The translations under genes were made by a program, and so were the position numbers. Below, in pieces: positions 17,832-25,462 of a DNA stretch of 35,056 bases; the stretch's first letter is position 1, and each line of letters opens with the position of its first letter. The notes under the pieces were generated by a model that worked only from the letters and a program-made list of their open reading frames with translations, ran no database searches and was not told the DNA's origin. The stretch spans positions 1 to 35,056 of the forward strand of contig JALNZQ010000003.1 in the NCBI GenBank assembly GCA_023229165.1, written 5' to 3'. The stretch comes from Methanothrix sp. (GTDB lineage Archaea > Halobacteriota > Methanosarcinia > Methanotrichales > Methanotrichaceae).

Positions 17832-19184
17832 ATGAGATACTCGACAAAGATAATGCTGGCACTTTGCAGTTTGATGCTGCAGGCATCAGCCGGAGATTAC
17901 GTTCTGCACATCTTTGGTAATGCCAATATGGATGGTGCCATCGATGAAAATGACCTGGATTATCTGAAGGAGATATTAAATGGAACGATCAAATCTACGA
18001 TGCTGGCTGATGCCAATTATGACGGCAAAGTCGATGAAAAGGACATATTGGTGGTGGAGAAGATCATCGATGATTCGCAAGAGAATCTGACTATTCTAGA
18101 CGGCAATGGAAAACCGGTTACCGTCAGGCTGCCGGTGGAAAGAGCCATAGTTGAGCATCTGGACAATTCCGAGATGATGATGATCCTTAAGCGGACCGAT
18201 AAGGTGGTGGGCGTGGATCTGGCCATGTCCAAATCGGAGAAGGAGTTTCCAGAACTGATAAAAAAGACAAGCGTGCCTGGCTTCTCTCCTGCCAAGGATC
18301 CCGATTATGAGCTGGCCTTGAGCCTGAGGCCCGATCTCCTGCTTACCTTCTCCAACAACACTGCCGAGAAGGAGAAGAAGATGCCGGGCGTACCCGTGGT
18401 CTTTGCCGGTCTTTACTATCCCGACCTGATCAATCCTGAGGCTTCATCTTTCACCGATGCCGTGCATAAGCTGGGCTACATCATGAAGGCAAGAGAGGAT
18501 GCAGAGGAGTACATTGATTGGCATATCGGCAAGATTGATGAAATAAAGTCTTTTACAAAGAACATGTCTGAGGCAGACAAGCCAAGAGTACTGATAGCCT
18601 CTCTGCCAAAAGAGGGTGACAAATCGCTCTTCACCTATGCCAAGATAGATACTTTGAGCCAGATGGTCACTTTGGCAGGAGGCAGAAGCATCGCTGAGGA
18701 TCTGCCCGCCTACCTAAAATCATCTTACAGAATTGAGGTAGATCCGGAATGGGCCATCGAGAACGATCCAGATTATATGATATTTATCACCATCGTCCTC
18801 ACTCCTCCCATTGGATATGATTCGGATGACATCACAGGTATTTCGCAGGCTCTTGATGCATTCAAGAGCAGACCGGAGTATGCCAACCTCACAGCCGTTC
18901 GAAACAATCATGTCTATATCATCAACGGAAATCTGAGAAATGATGCCAGCAAGGGCCTCATCGGTGCTGCTTACCTGGCCAAGATCTTCCATCCAGACAT
19001 GGTGGTGCTGGACCCCGAGGATCTGCATCAGGAGTACCTGCAGAGTCTCCTGGGGCTGAACTACGACTTGGACCAGCATGGCGTCTTCATCTATCCGCCG
19101 CTGATCAAAGGCCAGGGAGAGCTGGCAGGCGTGCCTGACAGCTACTACGAGGTAGTAGCAAAGAACACAACCGCAAGAGCATGA
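17832..19184 (+). CDS. Dockerin-fused BtuF-like substrate-binding protein (second of three)
   Basis: Protein of 450 residues with the same plan as the previous gene: signal peptide about 1-20 (SLMLQASAGDYVL), dockerin at about 22-78 with loops GNANMDGAIDEND and ADANYDGKVDEKD, then a PF01497 binding fold and the same C-terminal tail GELAGVPDSYYEVVAKNT. From AVRNNHVYIINGN onward it is nearly identical to the first copy at protein and DNA level, which points to recent duplication or gene conversion. The ribosome site GAAGGAGA lies within a leader, CCCGCAGAAGGAGA, that is repeated ahead of the third copy. It has its own promoter and its own 3' hairpin, so each copy can be transcribed separately. 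Confidence 0.88.
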   Translation: MRYSTKIMLALCSLMLQASAGDYVLHIFGNANMDGAIDENDLDYLKEILNGTIKSTMLADANYDGKVDEKDILVVEKIIDDSQENLTILDGNGKPVTVRLPVERAIVEHLDNSEMMMILKRTDKVVGVDLAMSKSEKEFPELIKKTSVPGFSPAKDPDYELALSLRPDLLLTFSNNTAEKEKKMPGVPVVFAGLYYPDLINPEASSFTDAVHKLGYIMKAREDAEEYIDWHIGKIDEIKSFTKNMSEADKPRVLIASLPKEGDKSLFTYAKIDTLSQMVTLAGGRSIAEDLPAYLKSSYRIEVDPEWAIENDPDYMIFITIVLTPPIGYDSDDITGISQALDAFKSRPEYANLTAVRNNHVYIINGNLRNDASKGLIGAAYLAKIFHPDMVVLDPEDLHQEYLQSLLGLNYDLDQHGVFIYPPLIKGQGELAGVPDSYYEVVAKNTTARA

Positions 19185-19191
19185 AAAAGGA

Positions 19192-19234
19192 GCTGGGTGG
19201 GAAAGCAAACCGCCTGGCCCCATTGAGCCTTTTT
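19192..19234 (+). terminator. Hairpin and T-run after the second tandem binding-protein gene
   Basis: GCTGGGTGG and CCGCCTGGCC pair around GAAAGCAAA, followed by T6 at 19229-19234. It is a near copy of the element at 17574-17637. Confidence 0.5.
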
Positions 19235-19310
19235 TATCCCGATAGTTTTGTTTTTTACAATCAGTTTTTGAGCGATTTCTATCCATAATAACCATTGTAC
19301 GTATTTTATG

Positions 19311-19357
19311 ATAATAGTAACATTAACATTGAATAAGTTATGATTAAATAGTAAAAT
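19311..19357 (+). promoter_or_regulatory. Promoter of the third tandem binding-protein gene
   Basis: AGTAACATTAACATT is followed by AGTTATGATTAAATAGTAAA, matching the promoter of the second copy. The start codon is 108 bases further on, so a leader of roughly 80-90 bases is expected, as for the second copy. Confidence 0.4.
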
Positions 19358-19464
19358 ACTCTAACTATGAAAGCTGCAGTTGATGACGACCTGCCTTTGC
19401 AGTAGCGCCAGGCTGTGCAGTAGCTCTGGCTATTCAGTCGTCTCCCGCAGAAGGAGAATTTACG

Positions 19465-20736
19465 ATGAGAAACTCGATAGCGATAATGCTGGCTATTTGC
19501 TGTTTGATGCTTTCGGCATCTGCGGGCGATTATATCCTGCATATCTTTGGCAATGCCAATCTCGATGACAATATCGACGAACAAGACCTGACAGATCTGC
19601 AGAACATAATAGACGGCAAAGATAAGCAAACCGAGCTTGCTGATGCAGATCACAATGGAAAGATAGACCAACTGGATATCGCTCAGGTGGAGAGGATCAT
19701 CAACGGCACTCAGACGGAGATCACGATTATCGATTCCGATAATAAAACGGTGACCGTTAAGCAGCCCCTGGAGAGGCTGGTGATCTACACCCATCAATGC
19801 GCAGAGATACTGCAGCTTCTGGGAGTGCAGGACAAGGTGGTGGGCGTTCGGGACACATTTGCCCAGCAGCCCAATAGATTCCCCGAGATGAGCTTGGACC
19901 AGAACATAGGCAACGGTGGCGAGCCAGATGTAGAGGCTGTCTTGAAGAGCAAACCTGATGCCATCCTGGCCTATACCTTCTACCCCACGGAGGAGTCCCT
20001 GGATGCCAAGCTTCCGCCGAAGGTGAAGGTGCTCCGGTTTGATTGCGAGTGCAGCGGCCTTGGGCCCAATGCCATGCGAGAGAAGGTCAAGCTTCTCGGA
20101 ATCCTGCTGGGGGCGAGGGAGAAGGCGAATGAGTATTTAGAGTGGCACGACCGCTGCCTCTCCCTGGTGGAAAAAAGGATCGGCGATATTACCCCTGACA
20201 ATCGGGTGAAGGTCTACCTGGAGAGCACTCCGGAAGGGGATAAGCCTTTGGTCTCCCGTACGGCCATAGGCACCGGACACGCCGCTCACAAGCTGGTGGA
20301 GATGGCAGGAGGAGTAAATATCGCCGCAGGCCATCTTCCCGGATATGAGGACACACCCATGGAATATGGCGAGATAGAGACGGAATGGGTTCTCTCCCAA
20401 AATCCGGAGGTTATCGTGGGCCGGGCCATGGGCAAAGGGATCCGGCCTTATGAGAACGAGAACAATAGTCTTCTGCAGAAGTATGTGGAGGATATAAAAG
20501 GCCTTCCCGGATTCGATAACATCTCGGCAGTGCGTAGCGATAGGGCATACATAATCACCAACGACTACGCTGTGACCCCCAACTATCCCTCCGCTCTCAT
20601 GCTCCTGGCCAAATGGTTCTACCCGGATCAATTTGCAGATCTCGATCCGCAGGCCGCCCATCAGGAGTACGCAAATATGATGGGCCTGGACTTCGACGTC
20701 AAGAAGAAAGGGGCCTTCTTCTACCCGGAGCCGTAG
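19465..20736 (+). CDS. Dockerin-fused BtuF-like substrate-binding protein (third of three)
   Basis: Protein of 423 residues. The signal peptide (about 1-20, LMLSASAGDYIL) and dockerin (about 22-78, loops GNANLDDNIDEQD and ADADHNGKIDQLD) closely match the second copy. The binding domain has diverged clearly: it reads QPLERLVIYTHQCAEILQLL, CECSGLGPNAMREKVKLLG and ends AAHQEYANMMGLDFDVKKKG. It lacks the 30-residue tail of the other two. This suggests a shared export and anchoring module with a different ligand. The ribosome site is GAAGGAGA eight bases before the ATG. Confidence 0.88.
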   Translation: MRNSIAIMLAICCLMLSASAGDYILHIFGNANLDDNIDEQDLTDLQNIIDGKDKQTELADADHNGKIDQLDIAQVERIINGTQTEITIIDSDNKTVTVKQPLERLVIYTHQCAEILQLLGVQDKVVGVRDTFAQQPNRFPEMSLDQNIGNGGEPDVEAVLKSKPDAILAYTFYPTEESLDAKLPPKVKVLRFDCECSGLGPNAMREKVKLLGILLGAREKANEYLEWHDRCLSLVEKRIGDITPDNRVKVYLESTPEGDKPLVSRTAIGTGHAAHKLVEMAGGVNIAAGHLPGYEDTPMEYGEIETEWVLSQNPEVIVGRAMGKGIRPYENENNSLLQKYVEDIKGLPGFDNISAVRSDRAYIITNDYAVTPNYPSALMLLAKWFYPDQFADLDPQAAHQEYANMMGLDFDVKKKGAFFYPEP

Positions 20737-20880
20737 AGGAAAGACCCCGGCAACTGGGGAATAGCAGAAAAAAAGAAGAGCCGTATGGGGCGGAAGGATC
20801 ATCTGCCTTTAGCCCCTGTTTTCGGAAATGTTGCCCTCCCGAATGGCTTTGGAATTAGAGAGCTTCATTTCGTTTTATCG

Positions 20881-20916
20881 TTAGTAATACTTACTTCAGA
20901 AAACTTAATATTATAT
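20881..20916 (+). promoter_or_regulatory. Box and TATA-like element upstream of the MC1 gene
   Basis: TTAGTAATACTTAC is followed by TTAATATTATATC at 20904-20916. The first part matches the recurring palindrome of this window. The probable MC1 start is about 45 bases further on. Confidence 0.35.
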
Positions 20917-20959
20917 CATCTTATAATGAGCTTTTCATATCTGCATAGGTGGGACATTC

Positions 20960-21232
20960 ATATCTGAGAAGAGAAATTTTGCCCTCAGGGACGCCGAGGG
21001 CAATGAGAATGGCGTCTTTACAGGAACGGCTCCACGGCAAGCGGCCCTAAAGGCAGCCACCAGAGGATTCACAGATATAAGGCTCAGGGAGCGAGGAACT
21101 AAAAAAGTCCATGTATTCCAGGGCAATAGAAAACAGATAAAGAGCCCAAAGCTGGCCCCTGCCTGGATGCCCAAAATGATCTGGAAGCCGTCCGTAAAGA
21201 AAATCTGCGTGGAAACGCTGGAGAAAATTTGA
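20960..21232 (+). CDS. Archaeal chromatin protein MC1, apparently with an ATA start
   Basis: The frame encodes (I/M)SEKRNFALRDAEGNENGVF followed by GTAPRQAALKAATRGFTDIR, LRERGTKKVHVFQGNRKQ and a basic end PAWMPKMIWKPSVKK. This is the monomeric DNA-bending protein MC1 (PF05854) of Methanosarcinales and haloarchaea; about 90 residues is the normal size, with a loop a few residues shorter after AATRG. There is no ATG, GTG or TTG in this frame after the in-frame stops TAA-TGA upstream. A codon ATA stands where family members start, six bases after a ribosome site AGGTGGG. Either ATA is used, or the gene was silenced by one base change, or there is a sequencing error. Confidence 0.8.
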   Translation: MSEKRNFALRDAEGNENGVFTGTAPRQAALKAATRGFTDIRLRERGTKKVHVFQGNRKQIKSPKLAPAWMPKMIWKPSVKKICVETLEKI

Positions 21233-21238
21233 GGGGCT

Positions 21239-21443
21239 CAGAAATTTCATTTATTGCCAACCCATTGACCATCCCCTTTTTCGTGGCGCCAGCCTGAACA
21301 TCAGTGCAGACTATTTCTGGCTTGAAGTAATGCTTTGCATGGACAATACTGTCCTCCAATAACTTGCATGTTGTCTTGCTTTCTCCTGCTATCTTCAATA
21401 CGTCCAAAGCAAGCGCCGGTCCGTCGAAGCTAGGAAGCTTCAT
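21239..21443 (-). other. Unrecognised reading frame, possible gene fragment
   Basis: From ATG at 21443 the minus strand reads MKLPSFDGPALALDVLKIAG, then KLLEDSIVHAKHYFKPEIVC and AGATKKGMVNGLAINEIS. The composition is protein-like up to about residue 72, after which the frame runs on into the antisense of MC1 and loses that character, with a stop only at 21099. It may be the start of a gene cut by insertion of other DNA. I do not recognise it, and its start overlaps a possible insertion-sequence end. Confidence 0.3.
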
Positions 21444-21467
21444 CCTTTAGAGTGAGGAGGAAGTCAC
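21434..21467 (+). mobile_element. Possible right end of an IS200/IS605-type element
   Basis: GAAGCTTCATCCTTTAGAGT followed by GAGGAGGAAGTCAC resembles the common 3' end of TnpB genes of this family (typically GAAGCCCC, CCTTTAGGG, GGAGGAAGTCAC), which also forms the end of the associated guide RNA. No TnpB coding sequence is left beside it. A chance match is possible. Confidence 0.35.
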
Positions 21468-21873
21468 TTCTGTCGGTCATTTCATTTAGCATCTCCTACT
21501 CTCTGTCGCGAAGAGACGTCTCTCTCCTCAAACTTATACGAAAATATATGACATCGTCGAGAACGTAATCCGAAGGACACTCAGATATGCGTTCAAAGGA
21601 ATGTGTCTTTGCATTGCGTGTTTGAAATTCCATCCTCTCAGTCTCTACTTCTCTAAGCACAAGCATCAACTCCTCTTTATCTCTTCATTGATCTATTGCT
21701 ACGAAAAGCAAAAAGCTTATTAACCAGTAATATCCTAACCCGTAGAATAGCGACAGAACGCCATTGACCTCCTTTACCGTCGTCTACCTGTCGTCGGGCT
21801 CCGGCCATCTGCCAAGGCCGGACTCCTCTTCTGAAAAGATGATGAAGATCATACAGATAGGATCTGCCATGCT
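21468..21873. other. Gap without a recognisable gene
   Basis: This gap of about 400 bases is A/T-rich. It holds a promoter-like AAAAAGCTTATTAA at 21710-21723, overlapped or followed by AGTAATATCCTAACCC (21726-21741), close to the reverse of the palindrome at 9254, and a perfect 7-base hairpin TCCGGCC/GGCCGGA at 21800-21822 with a 9-base loop. The hairpin would lie in the leader of the next gene. Confidence 0.4.
21710..21741 (+). promoter_or_regulatory. Promoter AAAAAGCTTATTAA with adjoining GTAATA box
   Basis: The element has the same BRE/TATA pattern as 25141 and 25407. A box related to the recurring palindrome lies just downstream, where a repressor could block the polymerase. Transcription would start near 21740 and run through the hairpin at 21800-21822 into the gene at 21874. 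Confidence 0.4.
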
Positions 21874-22170
21874 ATGACCTCGCTGATGATCACAGATATC
21901 AGAAAAAGCTGTTGCGACAGAGGATTTGATCTCGTCACCGCGGTATTTCTCAATAGAGCCGGTTATGATGCGAGCCAACTGAGGTATTTAGACGAGAAGA
22001 TCCTCCTGGTACTGGAGAGTGCCACTGCGGAGGAGAATATTCCAGCAATTGGCGTGCGCTGTGGGGATCAGTATATCCGCATGCGAGCAAACCCGGGCCA
22101 TGGCTTAATGCTGGGAGATGAGATACAATTTGGTAAAGATCGAGATAAAAAGCCTTTCATTCAGCTATAG
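21874..22170 (+). CDS. Small protein of unknown function, 98 residues
   Basis: The frame reads MTSLMITDIRKSCCDRGFDL and later ATAEENIPAIGVRCGDQYIR. It has no signal peptide or membrane segment and looks like a soluble alpha/beta protein. No strong ribosome site precedes 21874; the ATG at 21886 is an alternative start. A promoter lies 150 bases upstream. It ends on the stop of the convergent BPL_N-like gene, with a 6-base overlap. I do not recognise the family. Confidence 0.5.
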   Translation: MTSLMITDIRKSCCDRGFDLVTAVFLNRAGYDASQLRYLDEKILLVLESATAEENIPAIGVRCGDQYIRMRANPGHGLMLGDEIQFGKDRDKKPFIQL

Positions 22171-22842
22171 TAACCACAAGATCCTTGATGACGTCAATTT
22201 AGCAGTACAGGACTCAGAGAGTGCCTGGCTGCAGATTCTTTTCAGGTTGGATGGTTTGGGCTGGCAGGAGACGTAGTAGAGCGCCTGGGCATACATTCTG
22301 TGACAAGGGCCGGGCCACTCCGGATGGGGCCCGAAGAGGATCACCTTTCCAGATCCAAAGTTTGAAGAGACAATGGCTGCACTGCCCCAGATGTCTTGCA
22401 CCCTTTCACAGGAAATCTGGTTAATCGGGGCGCTGTACCTGGCCAGCACAGTCACCGAGCTACCTAGATTGAACATGCTCGGCCCGCCGAAGTACTCCAC
22501 AGCTACTCGTGGTCCATAGCCAGGCAGCACAGCATTCTGTCCGTATCCGAACATGACCGGATGCTTCTGCTCAGCGATTTCCAGAAGGAGCGGTCCCATG
22601 AGTGTTCGCCATTCCCAGTCTCCCTGGGCAGGCTCGCGGGGCATGAACCACTCGGCATGGTAGGATGCATCTACCCGATTAAGATAGGGATAGGGACTTC
22701 CTATCAGAGCCTCAGTTGCACCGGCACAAACTCCTATGTAGCCACCGCCATTGCAGACGAAGCTGCGAAGATTCTCAATTGCCCGGGCAGCTTCTTTCTG
22801 AGTTGAGAAGGACGAGAAATGCATAGATCCGCCCGGCATCAC
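22165..22842 (-). CDS. BPL_N-type (glutamine amidotransferase-like) protein, probably truncated
   Basis: The 225-residue frame contains MPGGSMHFSSFSTQKEAARA, then SFVCNGGGYIGVCAGATEAL with the nucleophile-elbow cysteine (GVCAGA), and later FGSGKVILFGPHPEWPGP. These are marks of the BPL_N family (PF09825), related to class I glutamine amidotransferases. Intact relatives have 20-60 more residues before the first PGGS. Here the same frame remains open and protein-like upstream (SDPDSVLARSNVFVMPGGS) until a TAA near 22890, with no good start or ribosome site. The 5' end therefore seems lost or frameshifted. The last 25 residues also look unlike the family. A pseudogene is as likely as a short active protein. 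Confidence 0.6.
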   Translation of the reverse strand: MMPGGSMHFSSFSTQKEAARAIENLRSFVCNGGGYIGVCAGATEALIGSPYPYLNRVDASYHAEWFMPREPAQGDWEWRTLMGPLLLEIAEQKHPVMFGYGQNAVLPGYGPRVAVEYFGGPSMFNLGSSVTVLARYSAPINQISCERVQDIWGSAAIVSSNFGSGKVILFGPHPEWPGPCHRMYAQALYYVSCQPKPSNLKRICSQALSESCTAKLTSSRILWLL

Positions 22843-23017
22843 GAAGACATTGGACCGGGCAAGAACGCTGTCGGGATCGCTTTCGTCTTAGTAGAGAGCG
22901 ATTCTGGACTCAATGATTCATCTCCGTTGTCATTTGGCATATGCTTGAAACCCCATAAAGACGATGCTCAACGGCAACTGTCATCTCTCCTCAAATTCCC
23001 AACCTTTTAGACGCACC

Positions 23018-23032
23018 AAAACCTTTAAATCA
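23018..23032 (+). promoter_or_regulatory. Probable BRE/TATA of the second BtuF-BtuC pair
   Basis: AAACCTTTAAATCA lies about 45-55 bases upstream of the ATG at 23074. It has the usual archaeal form. No copy of the recurring box was seen next to it. Confidence 0.4.
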
Positions 23033-23073
23033 ATTAATTCTGTTTTTAATCCAATCAAGTTTAATTATGGCAG

Positions 23074-23997
23074 ATGAGGTATATGATATCGAAATCGATG
23101 ATATTGTCCATGATCATGATGCTTCTCTTGATCTCGGTGGCTGGAGCAGAGGAGAACAATACAATAACGGTCACTGACGATCTGGGACGCCAAGTCAGCA
23201 TAACAAGCGCTCCCCAGAGAATCGTCTCTCTTTCTCCATCCAATACAGAGATGCTCTTTGCCCTTGGTCTGGGTGACAGAGTTGTCGGCGTGACCAAATA
23301 TTGCAACTATCCGCCTGAAGTAGAGAGCCTCAAAGATAGTGGAATGGTGGAGGTAGTGGGCGGCTATGTAGACCCCGATTTTGAGACGATTCTTTCCCTT
23401 CGTCCTGATCTGGTCCTGACCAGCCGGACGCATAGCAGCGAGGCGATCTCCTTGCTGGACAAAGAGAGCATTCCCATCTTTGTCGTCGATCCGAATAATC
23501 TCTCTCGCATCATTCTATCCATAGAAAAGATCGGCAAGATCACGGAAAAGGAGGTCGAGGCATCCGAACTATGCAATCGTATGAAGTCGCGAATAAGAGC
23601 CGTATCGGACACGGTATCATCTCTTCCTAAAACGCGGGTCCTTTACATCGTCTGGCACGATCCCGTCCGGACTGCAGGTGCTGGAACCTTCGAAGACGAG
23701 GTCATCGAGAAGGCCGGGGGTGTGAACATCTTCCACGATCTGTCGGGATATGCTCTGGTAGATCCGGAAGCCATCGCCATGCGAAATCCCGAGGTGATTA
23801 TTGCCTGCTCAGGCATGGGAACTGGGGCGGACAAGCCCATCCAATGGGCGGAAACGGAACGCGGCTTGAATTTGACCCTTGCCCGCAAGAATGGTCGGAT
23901 CTATCAGGCAGAAGGTGATATCATAACCCGCGCCGGTCCCAGGATCGTGGACGGCCTGGAGATGTTTGCAAAATTTATCCATCCTGAGGCGTTCTGA
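23074..23997 (+). CDS. btuF: BtuF-type ABC substrate-binding protein without dockerin
   Basis: Protein of 307 residues with a signal peptide of about 25 residues (MMLLLISVAGAEENN). It is a classic compact PF01497 binding protein: VTDDLGRQVSITSAPQRIVS, then SLSPSNTEMLFALGLGDRVVG and VGGYVDPDFETILSLRPDLV, ending GLEMFAKFIHPEAF. It resembles bacterial and archaeal BtuF (cobamide binding) more closely than the dockerin proteins in this window do. It lies 10 bases before the permease gene. No lipobox cysteine is present. The cobamide assignment rests on family likeness. Confidence 0.88.
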   Translation: MRYMISKSMILSMIMMLLLISVAGAEENNTITVTDDLGRQVSITSAPQRIVSLSPSNTEMLFALGLGDRVVGVTKYCNYPPEVESLKDSGMVEVVGGYVDPDFETILSLRPDLVLTSRTHSSEAISLLDKESIPIFVVDPNNLSRIILSIEKIGKITEKEVEASELCNRMKSRIRAVSDTVSSLPKTRVLYIVWHDPVRTAGAGTFEDEVIEKAGGVNIFHDLSGYALVDPEAIAMRNPEVIIACSGMGTGADKPIQWAETERGLNLTLARKNGRIYQAEGDIITRAGPRIVDGLEMFAKFIHPEAF

Positions 23998-24007
23998 GGA
24001 ATTGGCC

Positions 24008-25117
24008 GTGGACCCATTGTCCGGCCATAATGCTGTATCCAGGGCCCTGAAGCTAGATGCCTGCGAGAGGGCCGATTTGGGGGAGCAGTACAGGCAATTG
24101 ACGGGACGAAAGGTGCTCATCTTCCTGGTCCTGATATTGGCGATAACATTCCTCGCAGGGGTGGCGGTCACCCTTGGTTCAGCAGAAATCGGCATCATGG
24201 ATGTTTACTCCTCCATCCTGGCCAGATTTTTCCCCGGAGATTTTCATTCCACGGCCTTTACGGATATGATTGTCTGGGACCTGCGCCTGCACAGAGTTTT
24301 GATGAGCATTGTGGCCGGCATGGGCCTTGGCGCGGCCGGGGCTGTGATGCAGGGCATTCTCAAGAATCCCCTGGCCAGCCCATTTACTTTAGGTATCTCC
24401 TCCGCAGCCAGCTTCGGCGCGGCCCTGGCCATCATCCTTGGTGCAGGCATCGTAGCAGGGTCGTGGCTTGTCATCGGCAATGCCTTCATCTTCGCACTTC
24501 TTTCTGCCTTCGCCGTTTACGGCCTGGCCAAGTACAAAGGAATCTCTTCAGAGACCATGATCCTGGCAGGAATCGCCATCATGTACCTTTTTTCGGCCCT
24601 GACGTCCTTGCTGCAGTATGCGGGAAAGTCAGAGCAGGTTCATGAAGTGGTCTTCTGGATGATGGGCTCTTTGGGCCGGTCCTCCTGGGAGACCGTGGGG
24701 ATGGTCATAACCATTCTTGTCATTTGTCTGCCTTATCTCATCATCAAATCATGGGATCTCAACGCTCTCGGGGCGGGCGATGAGACTGCCCAGAGCCTGG
24801 GTGTGAATGTGGAGCGGACTAGGGTGATTTACATGATGACCGCCTCGCTCATAACTGCCAGCATCATCTGCTTCACGGGAACCATCGGCTTCATAGACCT
24901 GGTCTCCCCTCACATTACCAGGATGGCCATCGGCGGAGACCACCGTTTTCTTCTGCCAGGCAGCGCCCTGGTGGGAGCCTTGCTCCTATTGGGTGCGGAT
25001 ACACTGGCTAGAGTAATCATGGCACCTGTGATTCTGCCTGTGGGCATCATGACTTCCTTCCTTGGTGTTCCGTTCTTCGTATACCTATTCCTGCGAAGGA
25101 TGAGGACGTATTGGTAA
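24008..25117 (+). CDS. btuC: FecCD/BtuC-type ABC transporter permease (second copy)
   Basis: The protein has 369 residues if GTG at 24008 is the start; this has GAGGA eight bases ahead and follows the btuF stop by 10 bases. A start at 23966 inside btuF is less likely. About ten membrane segments and the same landmarks as the copy at 7993-9066 are seen: GAVMQGILKNPLASPFTLG, GDETAQSLGVNV, GTIGFIDLVSPHITR and ILPVGIMTSFLGVPFF. IDLVSPH replaces the usual IGLVSPH (an aspartate at a strictly small position), which is odd. No ATPase gene follows. Confidence 0.9.
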   Translation: MDPLSGHNAVSRALKLDACERADLGEQYRQLTGRKVLIFLVLILAITFLAGVAVTLGSAEIGIMDVYSSILARFFPGDFHSTAFTDMIVWDLRLHRVLMSIVAGMGLGAAGAVMQGILKNPLASPFTLGISSAASFGAALAIILGAGIVAGSWLVIGNAFIFALLSAFAVYGLAKYKGISSETMILAGIAIMYLFSALTSLLQYAGKSEQVHEVVFWMMGSLGRSSWETVGMVITILVICLPYLIIKSWDLNALGAGDETAQSLGVNVERTRVIYMMTASLITASIICFTGTIGFIDLVSPHITRMAIGGDHRFLLPGSALVGALLLLGADTLARVIMAPVILPVGIMTSFLGVPFFVYLFLRRMRTYW

Positions 25118-25132
25118 ATGATTTAGAATTTT

Positions 25133-25153
25133 GTATTACCAAAAAGCTTATAA
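25133..25153 (+). promoter_or_regulatory. Box GTATTACC and promoter AAAAAGCTTATAA
   Basis: GTATTACC (25133-25140) is joined directly to AAAAAGCTTATAATTATG. The second part fits the BRE/TATA pattern of this window. No protein-coding gene begins within 300 bases downstream, so it may serve the RNA candidate that follows. Confidence 0.45.
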
Positions 25154-25171
25154 TTATGAACGATCTACTAT

Positions 25172-25310
25172 AACTGGCGTCGGGTCGGTCCTAATACTCC
25201 ATCTGAGGCGTCAGGCTTGCTCCTTTGCACCGCGGTCACTCATCCATAATCGAGAAAACGCTTGCCTGGTCCGAAAGCTCATACTAGGATCGACCGGACT
25301 TCTGATTTTT
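25172..25310 (+). ncRNA. Candidate structured RNA downstream of btuC
   Basis: This 140-base island is much richer in G+C than the flanking gap. Its ends can pair: GGTCGGTCCTAATAC (25184-25198) with a complementary ATACTAGGATCGACC (25281-25295), 12 of 15 as Watson-Crick and the rest as G-U. Inside, CAGGC near 25212 can pair with GCCTG near 25264. A T5 run at 25306-25310 follows the closing stem. A promoter with a candidate metal box lies about 20-30 bases upstream of the expected start. No credible ribosome site and reading frame is present. A metal-responsive small RNA is inferred. Confidence 0.45.
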
Positions 25311-25406
25311 GGTGTAAATTCATATTTTCAGAGTTCTCATAGGCATCAAGGAAGGATTAATGACGCCGCTCAAATCTACTTGACATAGTTTAATAGCAAT
25401 ATAATC

Positions 25407-25419
25407 AAAAAGTTTATTA
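25407..25419 (+). promoter_or_regulatory. Promoter of the PUA-domain protein
   Basis: AAAAAGTTTATTA lies 44 bases upstream of the ATG at 25463. It overlaps TATTACTTAGTAGC, a variant of the recurring box. Confidence 0.45.
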
Positions 25420-25462
25420 CTTAGTAGCATAATTATAGGTATGCAACATAACAGGAGGCTCA

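Noticed and set aside
25131..25388. 85-residue plus-strand reading frame after btuC
   Set aside because: No ribosome site; it covers the inverted repeats of the RNA candidate and has no protein-like pattern.
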